Shown: positions 39,936-50,087, counted from the stretch's first letter. The stretch is DNA of 64,000 nt from Actinobacteria bacterium IMCC26207 (GCA_001025035.1 LCZK01000002.1:1-64000), one strand, 5' to 3'. The notes: generated by a model from the sequence alone, not told the origin. Made by a program: numbers and translations.

Positions 39936-42617
39936 TCAGCCCTTTGCCGCAGCCCAGGTGCTGCCCCTCGACAAATTCACTTCTAACGGCACTCGCAGAT
40001 CAAAAGCGCCAGACATTGCCGCGAGCACAACCTGTTCGGCTACCTCTCGTTCCTCGGGGGGAACCTCCAGAATCACTTCGTCGTGAACCTGCAAGATGAG
40101 TTTGCTCTGCAGGCCCTGTTCGTCGAGGGCAGTATCAAGATGCACGAGCGCAACTTTGAAGATGTCTGCTGCGAGGCCTTGAATCGGAGCGTTCATGGCC
40201 TGGCGCTCCCCTGCCATTCGCAGATTGCGCTGACCAGAAGACAATTCGGGGATTTTTCTCTTACGGCCAAAGGCTGTCTCGGTATAGCCGCGGGTGCGTG
40301 CTTGCTCGACGGTGTCCTCCATAAACGCCTTGACGCTCGGAAATGCAAGGAAGTACGCATCCAGAATTTCTTGGGCTTCACCAGTTGGAATTGCCAAGCG
40401 CTGAGCTAGGCCGTAAGCCTCCATGCCGTAGGCGAGTCCGTAGGAGACCATCTTGGCCTTTGATCGCTGCGCCCCTGTGACTTGATCGTTTGGTACACCG
40501 AAGACTCGTGCTGCGGTGGTGTTGTGAATATCTTCACCGGTTCGAAACGCCTCAATCAGGCCGGGGTCCTCTGCCAGGTGGGCGATGACACGCAGTTCGA
40601 TCTGGTTGTAATCCGCAACTAGAAACTCGGTACCAGAGGCAGGAACAAAAGCTTCTCGAAAGCGCTTCCCTTCTTCTGATCGAACTGGAATGTTGTGCAG
40701 GTTGGGCGCGTCAGAAGACAGTCGACCGGTTCTCGCCACAGTCTGATTGAACGTGGCATGAATCCGACCGTCCTCCGCCACCTCGGCAAGCAGTCCCTCC
40801 CCATAGGTGGACCGCAGTTTCTCTACCTCTCGATAGCGCAGCAGGTGCTCGATGATGGGGTGCTCACCGCGCAGTTTTTCTAGTGTCGCCTGATCAGTGG
40901 AGTAACCCGTCTTGGTCTTCTTTCCGGGTTTGAGCTCTAGCTTCTCAAACAGAATCCGCCGCATCTGCAAGGTGGAATTCACGTTGAACTCTTCGCCGGC
41001 CGCTTCTTGGATAGCAGCCCGCTCAGCATCTGCCACCTGAGTGAGCGAATTGTTCAACTCCTGCAGAACAGCAACATCTACTCCGATTCCAAGGTGCTCC
41101 ATGCGGGCCAAAACCCGAACGAGTGGAACCTCTATCTGTTCGTTGAGCGCCGTGAGTCCCTGCGCCTCGAGCGAAGCGCTGAGTGGTTCGCTCAAAAATG
41201 CGACGGCGAGAGCCAGACGCGCTGGTTCCTGCGAAACCGAGAGTTCGTTCTCACCAAAGTCGAGTTGACCAGAAGGCACCGTGCCCTCCCCTGCAAGTTC
41301 TGCCTGAGCGTGCTTCAGCAACAGCGCCGGCAGGTCATAGTTCGCATCCGCCGGATCGAGCAGGTAGGCGGCCAATTTGGTATCCAACCTGAGGCTCGTG
41401 ATGTCCAACCCAAGACCCAGCAGTGATCGAAGAATCGGCTTTGCGTCATGCGCAGCAACAGCAGGCTTGCCACACAGCACCTCAGCTAATTCAGTCGACA
41501 CGGCATCGAACTGAGCAGCGGGCACCCAGAGCACTTCGCCGAGCGACTGATTCGCTACCAAGGCAATTCCCTCGAGCGGGCTGCGGCCAGGTTCGCCAGT
41601 CCAAGCTGCGGCGATGCACATGGTGGGCAAGCTCGCTAGGGAACGCAGTGCCTCGATGAGTTCCGGCACCGAGTTCGGCTCAATCACCTCGGCCTCGAGT
41701 ACGAGCGCCGCTGTACTAGCCGCACCAGAATCTTTACCAAAGATCTCTGGGAAAGCGTCTGCTAGGCGTGGCACCAGAGACGGAAACTCCAAGGCCTTGA
41801 ACAATTCCAGCACCTGATCAGGGTCAACCGTCCCCTGCACCAGCGCACCAGGATCAACATCAAGCTCGACATCGCGGACCAGTCGCATCATCTCAAAGTT
41901 GGAACGCGCCTGGGCCTCGTTCTCGGTCAGGTTCTGGCGAAGCTTGGGGGTTTGATCGGCCGCAGCGGCAAAGATGCCGTCGAGTCCCCCGTACTGATTG
42001 ATCAGCTTTGCTGCAGTCTTTTCTCCCACTCCGGGCACCCCCGGCAAATTGTCAGAAGGGTCGCCTCGCAGAGCTGCGTACTCCACGTATTGCTCGGGAG
42101 TGACCCCCGTGCGTTCAAAAATCCCGGCTTCGTCGTAGAGCGCATAATCCGAGACTCCTCGTTTGTTATAGAGCACACGGATATGTGGATCGTGGACGAG
42201 CTGATAGCTATCGCGATCTCCCGTCACAATGATCACGTCTCGGCCCTCGGCCTCGGCGCGCACGGCAAGAGTCGCAATCACATCGTCAGCCTCAAAACCC
42301 GGTTGGGTCACGATTGGCAGCTGTAGCGACTCGACAACTTGGCGGACAATTCCCATCTGCTCTCGGAGAATGTCGGGGGTGGCATCTCGGTTGGCCTTAT
42401 AGGAGTCCAACATTTTGTGGCGAAAGGTGGGCTGGGGAAGATCGAAGGTCAAAATGACCTGATCAGGTCGGTGGTCGCGAATCAGGTTGAGCAGCATGGA
42501 GCTAAACCCAAAGACAGCATTCGTCACCTGCCCCGAGGCAGTAGTCATATCAGTGGGCAGGGCAAAGAACGCGCGGTATGTCAGCGAGTTCCCGTCGATC
42601 AGCATCAGCGTGGGCAC
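39936..42617 (-). CDS. polA: DNA polymerase I
   Basis: This 893-residue protein has the N-terminal 5' nuclease (MLIDGNSLTYRAFFALP, FEADDVIATLA, VTGDRDSYQLV, GVPGVGEKTAAKLINQYGGL). The middle 3'-5' exonuclease-like domain lacks the usual DxE metal ligands (here LPTMCIAAAWTGEPGRSPLE), so proofreading is probably lost as in other actinobacteria. The polymerase domain has ADYNQIELRVIAHLAEDPGL, RSKAKMVSYGLAYGMEAYGL and LILQVHDEVILEVP. It acts in repair and Okazaki fragment maturation. ATG 42617 is the natural start. Confidence 0.97.
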   Translation of the reverse strand: MPTLMLIDGNSLTYRAFFALPTDMTTASGQVTNAVFGFSSMLLNLIRDHRPDQVILTFDLPQPTFRHKMLDSYKANRDATPDILREQMGIVRQVVESLQLPIVTQPGFEADDVIATLAVRAEAEGRDVIIVTGDRDSYQLVHDPHIRVLYNKRGVSDYALYDEAGIFERTGVTPEQYVEYAALRGDPSDNLPGVPGVGEKTAAKLINQYGGLDGIFAAAADQTPKLRQNLTENEAQARSNFEMMRLVRDVELDVDPGALVQGTVDPDQVLELFKALEFPSLVPRLADAFPEIFGKDSGAASTAALVLEAEVIEPNSVPELIEALRSLASLPTMCIAAAWTGEPGRSPLEGIALVANQSLGEVLWVPAAQFDAVSTELAEVLCGKPAVAAHDAKPILRSLLGLGLDITSLRLDTKLAAYLLDPADANYDLPALLLKHAQAELAGEGTVPSGQLDFGENELSVSQEPARLALAVAFLSEPLSASLEAQGLTALNEQIEVPLVRVLARMEHLGIGVDVAVLQELNNSLTQVADAERAAIQEAAGEEFNVNSTLQMRRILFEKLELKPGKKTKTGYSTDQATLEKLRGEHPIIEHLLRYREVEKLRSTYGEGLLAEVAEDGRIHATFNQTVARTGRLSSDAPNLHNIPVRSEEGKRFREAFVPASGTEFLVADYNQIELRVIAHLAEDPGLIEAFRTGEDIHNTTAARVFGVPNDQVTGAQRSKAKMVSYGLAYGMEAYGLAQRLAIPTGEAQEILDAYFLAFPSVKAFMEDTVEQARTRGYTETAFGRKRKIPELSSGQRNLRMAGERQAMNAPIQGLAADIFKVALVHLDTALDEQGLQSKLILQVHDEVILEVPPEEREVAEQVVLAAMSGAFDLRVPLEVNLSRGSTWAAAKG

Positions 42618-42660
42618 CGGATGAATCGTACATCCGTAGCTGACTGCTCTGGGTGGCGAA

Positions 42661-43236
42661 TTACGGCTGCAGTGAACCCGACAGAATCTGCTCTGCCACC
42701 TCGGTCATTGGGCTCCGTGAAGCCATCGCCGTCTTTTGGATGAAGTCAAAGGCCTTCTGTTCAGAAAGTCCATGCTTATCCATGAGAAGACCCTTTGCCC
42801 GGTCTAACAATTTGCGCGCAGCGAGTTGTGCGGTGGCGTCTTGCACCTGCTCCGAGAGCTGAGATTCAACACGGAAGCGAGTGATCGCAACCTCGATTGC
42901 GGGCGCTAGGTCATGGCGTTCGAAGGGCTTGACTACATAGCCATGCACACCAGCGTCATTTGCTTCATCTATCAGTTCACGCTGCGAGAACGCCGTGACC
43001 AACACCACGGCAGACAGGTGTTCCGCCCCAATTTCACGTGCAGCTGAAATGCCATCCATGCCTGGCATCTTGATGTCGAGCAACGCAACGTCTGGCCGAT
43101 GCTGACGCACCAACTCAACAGCCTGATCGCCCCGACCACAGTCGGCGACTACCTCGTAACCCTCTTCTTGGAGCAGTTCACAAAGATCCATCCTGATGAT
43201 GGCCTCGTCCTCTGCAACTACAACTCTGGTCGGCAC
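42661..43236 (-). CDS. ANTAR-domain response regulator
   Basis: This 191-residue protein has a receiver domain (VVVAEDEAIIRMDLCELL, phosphoacceptor D54 in ALLDIKMPGMDG, VTAFS, and K of YVVKPF) followed by an ANTAR RNA-binding domain (LAARKLLDRAKGLLMDKHGL, EQKAFDFIQKTAM). ANTAR proteins bind two-hairpin RNA leaders and prevent termination. Homologues of this arrangement beside polA occur in many actinobacteria. No partner kinase or target leader is visible here. Confidence 0.92.
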   Translation of the reverse strand: MPTRVVVAEDEAIIRMDLCELLQEEGYEVVADCGRGDQAVELVRQHRPDVALLDIKMPGMDGISAAREIGAEHLSAVVLVTAFSQRELIDEANDAGVHGYVVKPFERHDLAPAIEVAITRFRVESQLSEQVQDATAQLAARKLLDRAKGLLMDKHGLSEQKAFDFIQKTAMASRSPMTEVAEQILSGSLQP

Positions 43237-43306
43237 CGTTGCCTTCCTAACTGCAAGTGATCGGACTTATATTCTACGGCAGAAATCTGTGGCAGTACGG
43301 CATCGA

Positions 43307-43597
43307 TCATCGGCGTTGGGCGCTCATGTCATCAAGAAGTTCATCTTGTTCGCGTTCGAGCTTTTCAATCGTCAGGACTAGCTCGAGGCGATGCTTGGAA
43401 AGCGCAGTAGAGGTGCGCTCTGCTTCACGGTGATCCTCGTCTGCTTGGGGGGTTTCCGAGACCATCGCCCGAATCCGGGAGTCGTCGGTAATGTCTGCGA
43501 AGTGCAGCAGGTGCTCATCGGTGATCCGGAGTTCCTCACGAACCTTCGCTAAGCGGCGGCCCACGAGTCGGAGTCTGCGTTCCACGAAGAATGACAC
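43307..43597 (-). CDS. Small conserved actinobacterial protein, unknown function
   Basis: This 96-residue, highly charged, helical protein (SFFVERRLRLVGRRLAKVRE, ELRITDEHLLHFADITDDSR, RAMVSETPQADEDHREAERT) probably forms a coiled coil. It resembles uncharacterised actinobacterial proteins often found near the ANTAR regulator; that recollection is not checked. It is divergent from malQ with about 77 bases between starts. Confidence 0.7.
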   Translation of the reverse strand: MSFFVERRLRLVGRRLAKVREELRITDEHLLHFADITDDSRIRAMVSETPQADEDHREAERTSTALSKHRLELVLTIEKLEREQDELLDDMSAQRR

Positions 43598-43674
43598 AAC
43601 GAGAGTCTACGGACTAGCCGCCTTCACATCGTGACAGGGCAATTACAGGCTGAGAGCTGGTCCAAACTAGTGCC

Positions 43675-45531
43675 ATGAACTCAGAGCAAGACCCCTTCGG
43701 AATCGCTTCAGGCTGGTGGGGAACAGATGGGTCTTGGCGCGAAACCGAACCGGAAACCCGTGAAGCGCTGCGAAGAGCCCAAGGGGCAGAGGAGCACCCT
43801 GATGGTCCACCCCAGGATGCACACGTCTGGTTTGTTCACCCCGGCGAGACTGCTGAGTTGTGGTCGCCCGGAGTGGTGTCGCTCGCCGAAGGAGGCGAAG
43901 TCTTAGCTCAGACTCACCTTCCCCCTGACTTGCCGCTCGGAGCGCATCAACTTCAGCCAGCGGACGGTGGCCCTGTTACGCATTTGTTTGTTGTGCCGGA
44001 ACGTTCGCTGCGACCCAAGCGTGGTTGGGGCTGGTCTGCGCAGTTGTATGCATCGCGCTCTGAGCAGAGCTGGGGCCACGGGGATTTTGTTGATCTGGCC
44101 ACTCTGGCGAACTGGGCAGAAGGAACTGGAGCTTCGCTACTGGCACATAATCCACTCGGCGCTTCGCTCCCCTTGGCCCACCAGCAGGCATCGCCCTACT
44201 ACGCGTCTTCTCGCCGGTTCTGGTCGTTGTTGTACCTGCGAGTTGAGTCCGTCATCGGGGCCGACCTGATTGGCGAGAAACTCAGCCGAGCCGCTGCAGC
44301 CGGGCGTGCGCTCAACGCAGATCAACTGATTGACCGAGACCGGGTTTGGGCGCTCAAACTAACGGCGCTCGAAGAGATTTGGGCAGAGGTACGCGGTAGT
44401 CGGGTAGTGCAACATTCACTCGAAATTGCACAGGCAGATCAGGAGCTCACACGCCATGCGCAGTTCTGCGCGCTGGCCGAACACCACCAGTCTGGTTGGC
44501 AGGAATGGCCCGAGCAGCATCGCCACCCGAGCTCGGCCGGGGTTCGGGAATTTTGTGCCGTACACAGTGACCGTGTGGCGTTTTGGCGATGGATACATGT
44601 GGAATGCGAGGTGCAGCTTGCAGTTGCGGCTCAGGCCGGAGCGGGCCTGCTTGCAGACCTACCCGTTGGATTTGATCCTGCAGGGTCTGACGCTTGGTGC
44701 GATCAAGATCTGCTGGCGCTTGACTGCAGAATTGGTGCACCCCCAGACGAGTTCAATCGGCAAGGCCAAGACTGGGGACTGCCGCCTTATGTTCCGTGGA
44801 AGCTTCGACAGGTGGGCTACGCGCCATGGCTTCAGACTTTGCAGCGCATGCTGAATCACTGCAGCGCACTGCGAGTGGATCATGTGATGGGGTTGTTCCG
44901 CCTGTTTTGGATTCCTAAGGGCATGACCGCTGAGCAGGGCGGCTACGTCTCGCAGTTTGGCGCAGAGCTTCTTGACCTTGCTGTCATGGAGGCCGCGCGA
45001 GCCGGAGCGACCTTGGTTGGAGAAGACCTCGGGACCGTCGAATCAGAGGTTCGAGAAGCGCTGAGCACTCGTGATGTTTTCGGGTACCGCATTGGCTGGT
45101 TCGCCGAGGATTCGCCCGAGCAGTGGCCAGCGAACACACTTGGGGCTCTGACCACACACGACCTGCCCACCGTTGCTGGGCTGTGGTCAGGAGCCGATGC
45201 GGAACAGCGCTCAGAGGCTGGAATCCCGCCGGATCCAGACGGAGATCAGACCCTGCGCGTCAGGCTGGCGAACCTTGCGGGGTTGCAGGAAGGTGAGAGT
45301 GCCCCTGCCTCAGAAGTCATCAGGTCCGCCTACCACACCCTCGCGAACAGTGGCAGTGACTTGGCTATGGTCACTCTTGAGGACGCGACGTTGATGACAG
45401 AGCGACCCAATCTGCCCGGCACCATTGATGAGCATCCCAACTGGCGGACTGCTCTGCCGGTACTCATTGAGGATCTTGACTCGACTGCTGCAGAGGTCAT
45501 TTCGGCCGACATGGGCAGAGCTCGTCCCTGA
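43675..45531 (+). CDS. malQ: 4-alpha-glucanotransferase
   Basis: This 618-residue GH77 enzyme is of bacterial MalQ size. It moves glucan chains between maltodextrins. Motifs: GWGWSAQLYASRSEQSWGHG at the barrel entry, LRVDHVMGLFRLFWIP with the nucleophile Asp of RVDH, TLVGEDLGTVESEVREAL with the acid/base Glu of GEDLG, and TTHDLPTVAGLWSG with the third Asp. It has an N-terminal extra domain of about 110 residues. The following phosphatase starts 16 bases after its stop. Confidence 0.93.
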   Translation: MNSEQDPFGIASGWWGTDGSWRETEPETREALRRAQGAEEHPDGPPQDAHVWFVHPGETAELWSPGVVSLAEGGEVLAQTHLPPDLPLGAHQLQPADGGPVTHLFVVPERSLRPKRGWGWSAQLYASRSEQSWGHGDFVDLATLANWAEGTGASLLAHNPLGASLPLAHQQASPYYASSRRFWSLLYLRVESVIGADLIGEKLSRAAAAGRALNADQLIDRDRVWALKLTALEEIWAEVRGSRVVQHSLEIAQADQELTRHAQFCALAEHHQSGWQEWPEQHRHPSSAGVREFCAVHSDRVAFWRWIHVECEVQLAVAAQAGAGLLADLPVGFDPAGSDAWCDQDLLALDCRIGAPPDEFNRQGQDWGLPPYVPWKLRQVGYAPWLQTLQRMLNHCSALRVDHVMGLFRLFWIPKGMTAEQGGYVSQFGAELLDLAVMEAARAGATLVGEDLGTVESEVREALSTRDVFGYRIGWFAEDSPEQWPANTLGALTTHDLPTVAGLWSGADAEQRSEAGIPPDPDGDQTLRVRLANLAGLQEGESAPASEVIRSAYHTLANSGSDLAMVTLEDATLMTERPNLPGTIDEHPNWRTALPVLIEDLDSTAAEVISADMGRARP

Positions 45532-45547
45532 GTAACCTGAGCAACGC

Positions 45548-46441
45548 ATGAATGAACCAGCAACCCCCAGCTCCCCTGCCCCGACTAGCCCTGCCCCGAC
45601 TAGCCCTGCCCAGACCAGCCCTGCTCAGACCACCCCGACTGAGAAGAACCCAGGAGCCGAGTCTGGGGCGCTGGACATTGCAGGAATCATTAATCTGCGC
45701 GATGTTGGCGGCTACCCCACCACTAGTGGCGAGACGGTCGCCACCAGCCTGCTGTATCGCTCGGGACGGCTGGGCTTTGAAGGACAAGCGGGCATCGACG
45801 CTCTCGCAAAACTGGGCTTGAGCACAGTGTTCGACCTGCGCAGCGCCGCCGAGTGCTCCTCATTGCCGGATCGAGTACCACCGGGTGTAGACTTGGTGCA
45901 CCTTGATGTCTTAGCTGATGCTGTCACCAGCCTGGCCGCTCACCTGGCAGACATGTTTGAGGATCCCGTTGCAGCTGAGGAACTTCTGCAGAGCGGCAAG
46001 ATCCGAGAGCATTATTTGGGTACGTACAGAAATCTGATCACCTCTGAGGCGGCCTGCGCTGCATATCGAGAAATGTTCTTGCAGATTGCCAACCTTGATA
46101 GTCCTGCACTGTTTCACTGCACAGCTGGAAAGGACCGCACGGGCTGGGCCGCTGCGGCATTGCTGAGCTTGCTCGGGGTTGCAGAGGAGACGGTCTTTGA
46201 GGATTATCTCCTCAGCTCTGCTCCCGTACTGGTCTCGTTCCAGCCGTATCTTGATCAGTTTGCAGCGGCCGGAGGAAACCCTGAGCTACTGAAACCAGCA
46301 TTCACGGTTGAACCTGACTATCTCGCAACTTCGCTGAGCGAAGTGCAGGCTCAGTTTGGATCCGTTGAAGGGTATTTCCGCACAGGTTTAGGCCTGAGCG
46401 ATGACATCACCCAACAAATCCGCCAGCGGCTACTGCGCTGA
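45548..46441 (+). CDS. Tyrosine/serine protein phosphatase family
   Basis: This 297-residue protein has the Y_phosphatase3-type active site FHCTAGKDRTGWAAAALLS (C-x5-R as CTAGKDR). The N-terminal signature INLRDVGGYPTTSGETVATS then LLYRSGRL is typical of the family. The first 38 residues are a low-complexity stretch made by 15-bp tandem repeats (SPAPTSPAPTSPAQTSPAQT). The substrate may be phosphoprotein or phosphoinositide-like; it is not determinable here. Confidence 0.88.
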   Translation: MNEPATPSSPAPTSPAPTSPAQTSPAQTTPTEKNPGAESGALDIAGIINLRDVGGYPTTSGETVATSLLYRSGRLGFEGQAGIDALAKLGLSTVFDLRSAAECSSLPDRVPPGVDLVHLDVLADAVTSLAAHLADMFEDPVAAEELLQSGKIREHYLGTYRNLITSEAACAAYREMFLQIANLDSPALFHCTAGKDRTGWAAAALLSLLGVAEETVFEDYLLSSAPVLVSFQPYLDQFAAAGGNPELLKPAFTVEPDYLATSLSEVQAQFGSVEGYFRTGLGLSDDITQQIRQRLLR

Positions 46442-46488
46442 GTCGCCCGCCTAGCGCTGGACGAACAGCCCTTAAACTATCTGCAGCG

Positions 46489-46571
<83 letters not shown>

Positions 46572-46636
46572 TGCGCTAGAGACCCTATCTGATTTCTGCG
46601 CTACCCCTCAAAGCCAGAACCTCTACTATTTCGGCC

Positions 46637-46825
46637 ATGGCAGACGATGTGGTCGACTTCAGCAGCGCAGACAGCAACGACGGAGGCAGTCACCTGTTGC
46701 TCCGACTGCTCATCATTCTTGGTCTAGCTGCAGCGGCAGCAGTAGCTGGCCGACAGTGGGCAATGTCAAAAACCGATACAGAGTTTGAGCAGCGGCTGCG
46801 AGCCGCCGACGAACGTCGCGACTAA
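46637..46825 (+). CDS. Small single-span membrane protein
   Basis: This 62-residue protein has an acidic N-terminus (ADDVVDFSSADSNDGG), one transmembrane helix (LLLRLLIILGLAAAAAVAGR) and a charged C-terminus (EFEQRLRAADERRD). No family is recognised. The codon use and clear topology make it likely to be real, though the ribosome binding site is not obvious. Confidence 0.6.
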   Translation: MADDVVDFSSADSNDGGSHLLLRLLIILGLAAAAAVAGRQWAMSKTDTEFEQRLRAADERRD

Positions 46826-46867
46826 TTCCGCTACTAACACCGCCCTAACTCTGCGCGGGACATGGCG

Positions 46868-47380
46868 CTAGTCAGTCGCGGATGCCGATAGCGCTTTGAG
46901 CAACTTTGTTGGCGTGTCCTTGGGGCTGATCTTGTACCAGACCTGCTCAAGCTTTCCGGTTTCCCCAATCAAGAAGGCCGAGCGGACAACACCCATGTAC
47001 ACCTTGCCGTAGAGCTTCTTCTCTGCCCACACCCCGTACTTCTCGGCTACCAGGTGTTCGGGATCAGACAAGAGAGTAAAGCCAAGGCTTTGTTGCTCAT
47101 CAAAGCGCTGCAATTTTGCGGGCAGATCAGGGCTGATCCCAATGATCACCGTGTCGCCAATCTCACTTGCAATGTCGCGCAGACCGCAGGCCTGAGTGGT
47201 GCACCCCGGCGTGCTGGCCTTGGGGTAGAAGAAAATCAGCACCTTGCGGCCAAGGAATCCCGACAACTTGACCTTGTCGCCTTGCTGATCGAGTAAGGTA
47301 AACGCCGGCGCCTTTGAGGGGATCTTGAGCACTCTGGGCTGGGAGGGACTGGGCTGGGCGGGACTGGGCTGGGCTGGCAT
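46868..47380 (-). CDS. bcp: Thioredoxin-dependent peroxiredoxin, Bcp/PrxQ type
   Basis: This 170-residue protein has peroxidatic Cys60 in STPGCTTQACGLRD and a resolving Cys65 five residues on, the PrxQ pattern. AFTLLDQQGDKVKLSGFLGR and VLIFFYPKASTPG are typical. It detoxifies hydroperoxides using thioredoxin. The N-terminus MPAQPSPAQPSPSQP is made by a 15-bp tandem repeat and precedes the domain; ATG 47380 was chosen, with alternatives further upstream. There is no strong ribosome binding site. Confidence 0.9.
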   Translation of the reverse strand: MPAQPSPAQPSPSQPRVLKIPSKAPAFTLLDQQGDKVKLSGFLGRKVLIFFYPKASTPGCTTQACGLRDIASEIGDTVIIGISPDLPAKLQRFDEQQSLGFTLLSDPEHLVAEKYGVWAEKKLYGKVYMGVVRSAFLIGETGKLEQVWYKISPKDTPTKLLKALSASATD

Positions 47381-47420
47381 GAACACAGAGTACGTGCTTG
47401 GCATCGAGCCGAAAAACAGT

Positions 47421-47444
47421 GTGGCCACCCCGAAGGGTGGCCAC
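47421..47444 (-). terminator. Terminator of the HU gene
   Basis: A perfect 10-bp stem, GTGGCCACCC/GGGTGGCCAC, with tetraloop CGAA (TTCG on the minus strand) is followed on the minus strand by ACTGTTTTTCGG. It lies about 60 bases after the HU stop. Confidence 0.85.
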
Positions 47445-47505
47445 CAACCTGCTTAGTTCTGTGCTTGGGCAGAGTTACTGAAACATAACTACTGCCAACA
47501 GCGTG

Positions 47506-47790
47506 TTACTTGCCAGACTTGGCGCGTGCCTTGAGGCGTGCACCAGCGGTGACCTTGGCTGCGTTTGCGGCCTTGACCTGAATGGTCTCGCCGGTCTGTG
47601 GGTTACGTCCAGCGCGAGCTGCACGGTGGGTCTGCTCAAACTTCAAGAAACCGGGGATGGTGAGTGCTTCGCCGCCCTTTGCAACAACGTCGCCCGCAAT
47701 CTCCTCAAAGGAGTCAAGCACTGCCTGAACATCCTTCTTGGACATGTCGTTGCGCTGCGCAATGGTTTCTACTAATTCGGTCTTGTTCAT
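47506..47790 (-). CDS. hup: DNA-binding protein HU
   Basis: This 94-residue HU has the typical MNKTELVETIAQRNDMSKKD start, FEEIAGDVVAKGGEALTIPG and GFLKFEQTHRAARAGRNPQT followed by GETIQVKAANAAKV. The DNA-binding arm lies in RAARAGRNPQTGE. It has only a short C-terminal basic tail (LKARAKSGK), unlike the long Lys/Ala tail of mycobacterial HupB. AGGAGG precedes ATG 47790. Confidence 0.96.
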   Translation of the reverse strand: MNKTELVETIAQRNDMSKKDVQAVLDSFEEIAGDVVAKGGEALTIPGFLKFEQTHRAARAGRNPQTGETIQVKAANAAKVTAGARLKARAKSGK

Positions 47791-47939
47791 ATTTCCTCCT
47801 GGTCGATCTACTCGAAACGCCCAATTCTGTGTCCCCTGGGGTGACGTCAGAACTCGACGGCAAATTGCACCCTTGTAACTATCACAGATTTGGGGGCTTG
47901 GGAACAGAAACCGGCGGTTTTTAGCGGTTTTTATTTTTC

Positions 47940-47981
47940 GGGCTAAAAATCGCTACTAGGTCCGTGCCTGGTTTTTAGCCC
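47940..47981 (-). terminator. Terminator at the end of the trp genes, overlapping the trpA stop codon
   Basis: GGGCTAAAAA (47940-47949) pairs with TTTTTAGCCC (47972-47981). On the minus strand the first arm contains the last Gly codon and the TAA stop of trpA, so the ribosome must leave before the hairpin can form. The second arm is followed by A/T-rich CGAAAAATAAAAACC rather than a pure T run, so the strength is uncertain. Confidence 0.6.
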
Positions 47982-48763
47982 TTATCGAGCGCTTCTCGGA
48001 ACGATCCGACGAATTCTGCGACCGACTCAGGCGACCTTGTCTCAACCACTCGACGCACAATCGCCGAACCCACAACGACCCCATCGGCAACCTCGCACAC
48101 TTCCGCTGCCTGTTCGGGAGTCGAGATTCCGACCCCGACAAGTACCGGCAGGTCAGTTACTTCTTTGAGTCGCTTGGCAATCACCTTGGCTGACGCGGCA
48201 AGCGAATCACGCTCGCCAGTAATCCCGAGCAATCCAACTGCATAGACAAAGCCGCCACAACGCTCAACGATTCGCGACAGCCGTTCATCAGGAGTTGTCG
48301 GCGCGGCAAGCATGACTGTCTGAACACCTGCTGCGTCTGCTGCGCTACACCAGTCGCCGGCTTCTTCAAGTGGCATATCAGGCAGGATCGCCGCTGACAC
48401 ACCGGCTTTGACCATGGAATCTGCAAACCGCTCGTAGCCAAACCGGTAGACCAGGTTGACGTAGGTCATGACCGCAAGGGGCACACCAATGTCGAGTCGG
48501 CTCAGCCCGTCAAGAATCCCCGGCGGCGTGGCTCCAGCAGCGAGTGCGAGTTCCGAAGACTCCTGAATGATCGGTCCGTCCATGACGGGGTCAGAGAACG
48601 GAATACCAACTTCGATCCCGTCGGCCCCCGCAGAGGCAACTGCTTCGAGCATCAGTTCCCATCCGGGCAATCCACCCGTTAGATATGGAACCAAACACTT
48701 TCCGCCGCTTGACCGGCGCGCCTCAAGTGAAGCCTGAAAAGGCAAAAGGTCCGAAGCGCTCAC
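47975..48763 (-). CDS. trpA: Tryptophan synthase alpha subunit
   Basis: This 262-residue TIM-barrel protein has the signature [20 protein letters not shown] (acidic residue of the active site in VGIPFSDP) and [12 protein letters not shown]. It cleaves indole-3-glycerol phosphate and passes indole to TrpB. The start overlaps the trpB stop by four bases (TGTGA-type junction at 48760-48763), supporting GTG as start. The gene ends in the terminator stem. Confidence 0.96.
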   Translation of the reverse strand: MSASDLLPFQASLEARRSSGGKCLVPYLTGGLPGWELMLEAVASAGADGIEVGIPFSDPVMDGPIIQESSELALAAGATPPGILDGLSRLDIGVPLAVMTYVNLVYRFGYERFADSMVKAGVSAAILPDMPLEEAGDWCSAADAAGVQTVMLAAPTTPDERLSRIVERCGGFVYAVGLLGITGERDSLAASAKVIAKRLKEVTDLPVLVGVGISTPEQAAEVCEVADGVVVGSAIVRRVVETRSPESVAEFVGSFREALDKG

Positions 48764-49995
48764 AGCGTGTCTCCGAGTACTTCCATCATCTGACCCACGT
48801 CTTTATCGCCGCGACCTGACATGTTGATCAGCACGTTCTTGCCGGCAAGAGACTCTTTCTCTCGTACAACCCAAGCGAGGGCATGGGCAGGTTCGAGCGC
48901 CGGAATGATGCCTTCGGTGCGAGACAGCAACTGAAACGCCTCAATCACCTCGGCATCGGTCACTTGTTCGTACTTTGCGCGGCCTGAGTCAGCAAGATGG
49001 GCATGCTCGGGGCCTACTCCCGGGTAATCCAAGCCGGCAGAGATTGACTGCGCCTCGCTCACCTGACCGAACTCATCCTGCATCAGATAGGACTTCATAC
49101 CGTGCACAATGCCCGGGATTCCATGCCCGATTGCTGCACCGCCTTCTGGCTCTACCCCCACAAGGTCAACCTCCGGGAATGCTGCAAAGCCGCTGAAGAT
49201 ACCTGCAGCGTTTGATCCACCGCCGATACAGGCAACCACTACATCGGGGCGACCTGTCGGGTGATCTGCGCCGAGGGCGACGCGACACTGAACTGCAGCC
49301 TCGGTTCCAATCACACGATGGAACTCTCGGACCATCCACGGGTATGGGTGCGGGCCCAGTACGGAACCCAAGCAGTAGTAGGTGTGCTCAACAGTGCCCA
49401 CCCAATCACGCATGGCCTCGTTCACGGCATCCTTGAGCGTTCGACTCCCCGAGACTGCCGGTGTGACCTCGGCGCCTAACAAGCGCATACGAAACACGTT
49501 GAGTTCTTGGCGGGCAATATCCACCTCGCCCATATAGACGAGGCATTCCATGTCCATCAGTGCAGCAGCCGTAGCAGTGGCCACACCGTGCTGCCCTGCT
49601 CCTGTTTCTGCAACGAGTCGGGTCTTGCCCATCCGCTTGGCCAACAGGGCTTGGCCCAACACGTTATTAATTTTGTGCGAACCCGTATGGTTCAGATCCT
49701 CACGCTTGAGGTACAACTGAAACCCGAGTTGCTCCCCGAGGCGGTCACATCTGGTGAGCGGGCTTGGTCGACCGGCATAGTCGGCAAGCAGCGTGTCGAG
49801 TTCATTGCGAAAGACTGGGTCAGCCCAAGCATCTTTAAACGCAGCTTCAAGCTCGTGTAGCGCAGGCACCAGAGTCTCGGGCACAAACATGCCACCGAAC
49901 TCACCGAATCTGCCGACACCAGTTGGCGCACCAACCATGTCGCTCGCAAACACTTGAGCTAGTTCATCTGCTTGGTTCTTCAGATCGTTGTTCAC
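48760..49995 (-). CDS. trpB: Tryptophan synthase beta subunit
   Basis: This 411-residue PLP enzyme has the PLP lysine K108 in [16 protein letters not shown] and the phosphate loop region [30 protein letters not shown] at the start is typical of TrpB1. It condenses indole with serine. About 100 bases containing a 24-bp tandem duplication lie between it and trpF upstream. The order here is trpC-trpF-trpB-trpA. Confidence 0.97.
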   Translation of the reverse strand: MNNDLKNQADELAQVFASDMVGAPTGVGRFGEFGGMFVPETLVPALHELEAAFKDAWADPVFRNELDTLLADYAGRPSPLTRCDRLGEQLGFQLYLKREDLNHTGSHKINNVLGQALLAKRMGKTRLVAETGAGQHGVATATAAALMDMECLVYMGEVDIARQELNVFRMRLLGAEVTPAVSGSRTLKDAVNEAMRDWVGTVEHTYYCLGSVLGPHPYPWMVREFHRVIGTEAAVQCRVALGADHPTGRPDVVVACIGGGSNAAGIFSGFAAFPEVDLVGVEPEGGAAIGHGIPGIVHGMKSYLMQDEFGQVSEAQSISAGLDYPGVGPEHAHLADSGRAKYEQVTDAEVIEAFQLLSRTEGIIPALEPAHALAWVVREKESLAGKNVLINMSGRGDKDVGQMMEVLGDTL

Positions 49996-50040
49996 CCCCT
50001 CAACGTACCTTGCAGACTGCTTTGAACGGAACCGGGGTGC

Positions 50041-50087
50041 CCTGCAGTGAGCACGGCATTGAGCCCTGCAGTGAGCACGGCATTGAG
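50041..50087. repeat. 24-bp tandem duplication between trpF and trpB
   Basis: CCTGCAGTGAGCACGGCATT followed by GAGC occurs twice in exact tandem, the second copy ending one base short. It fills much of the trpF-trpB gap. Confidence 0.9.
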
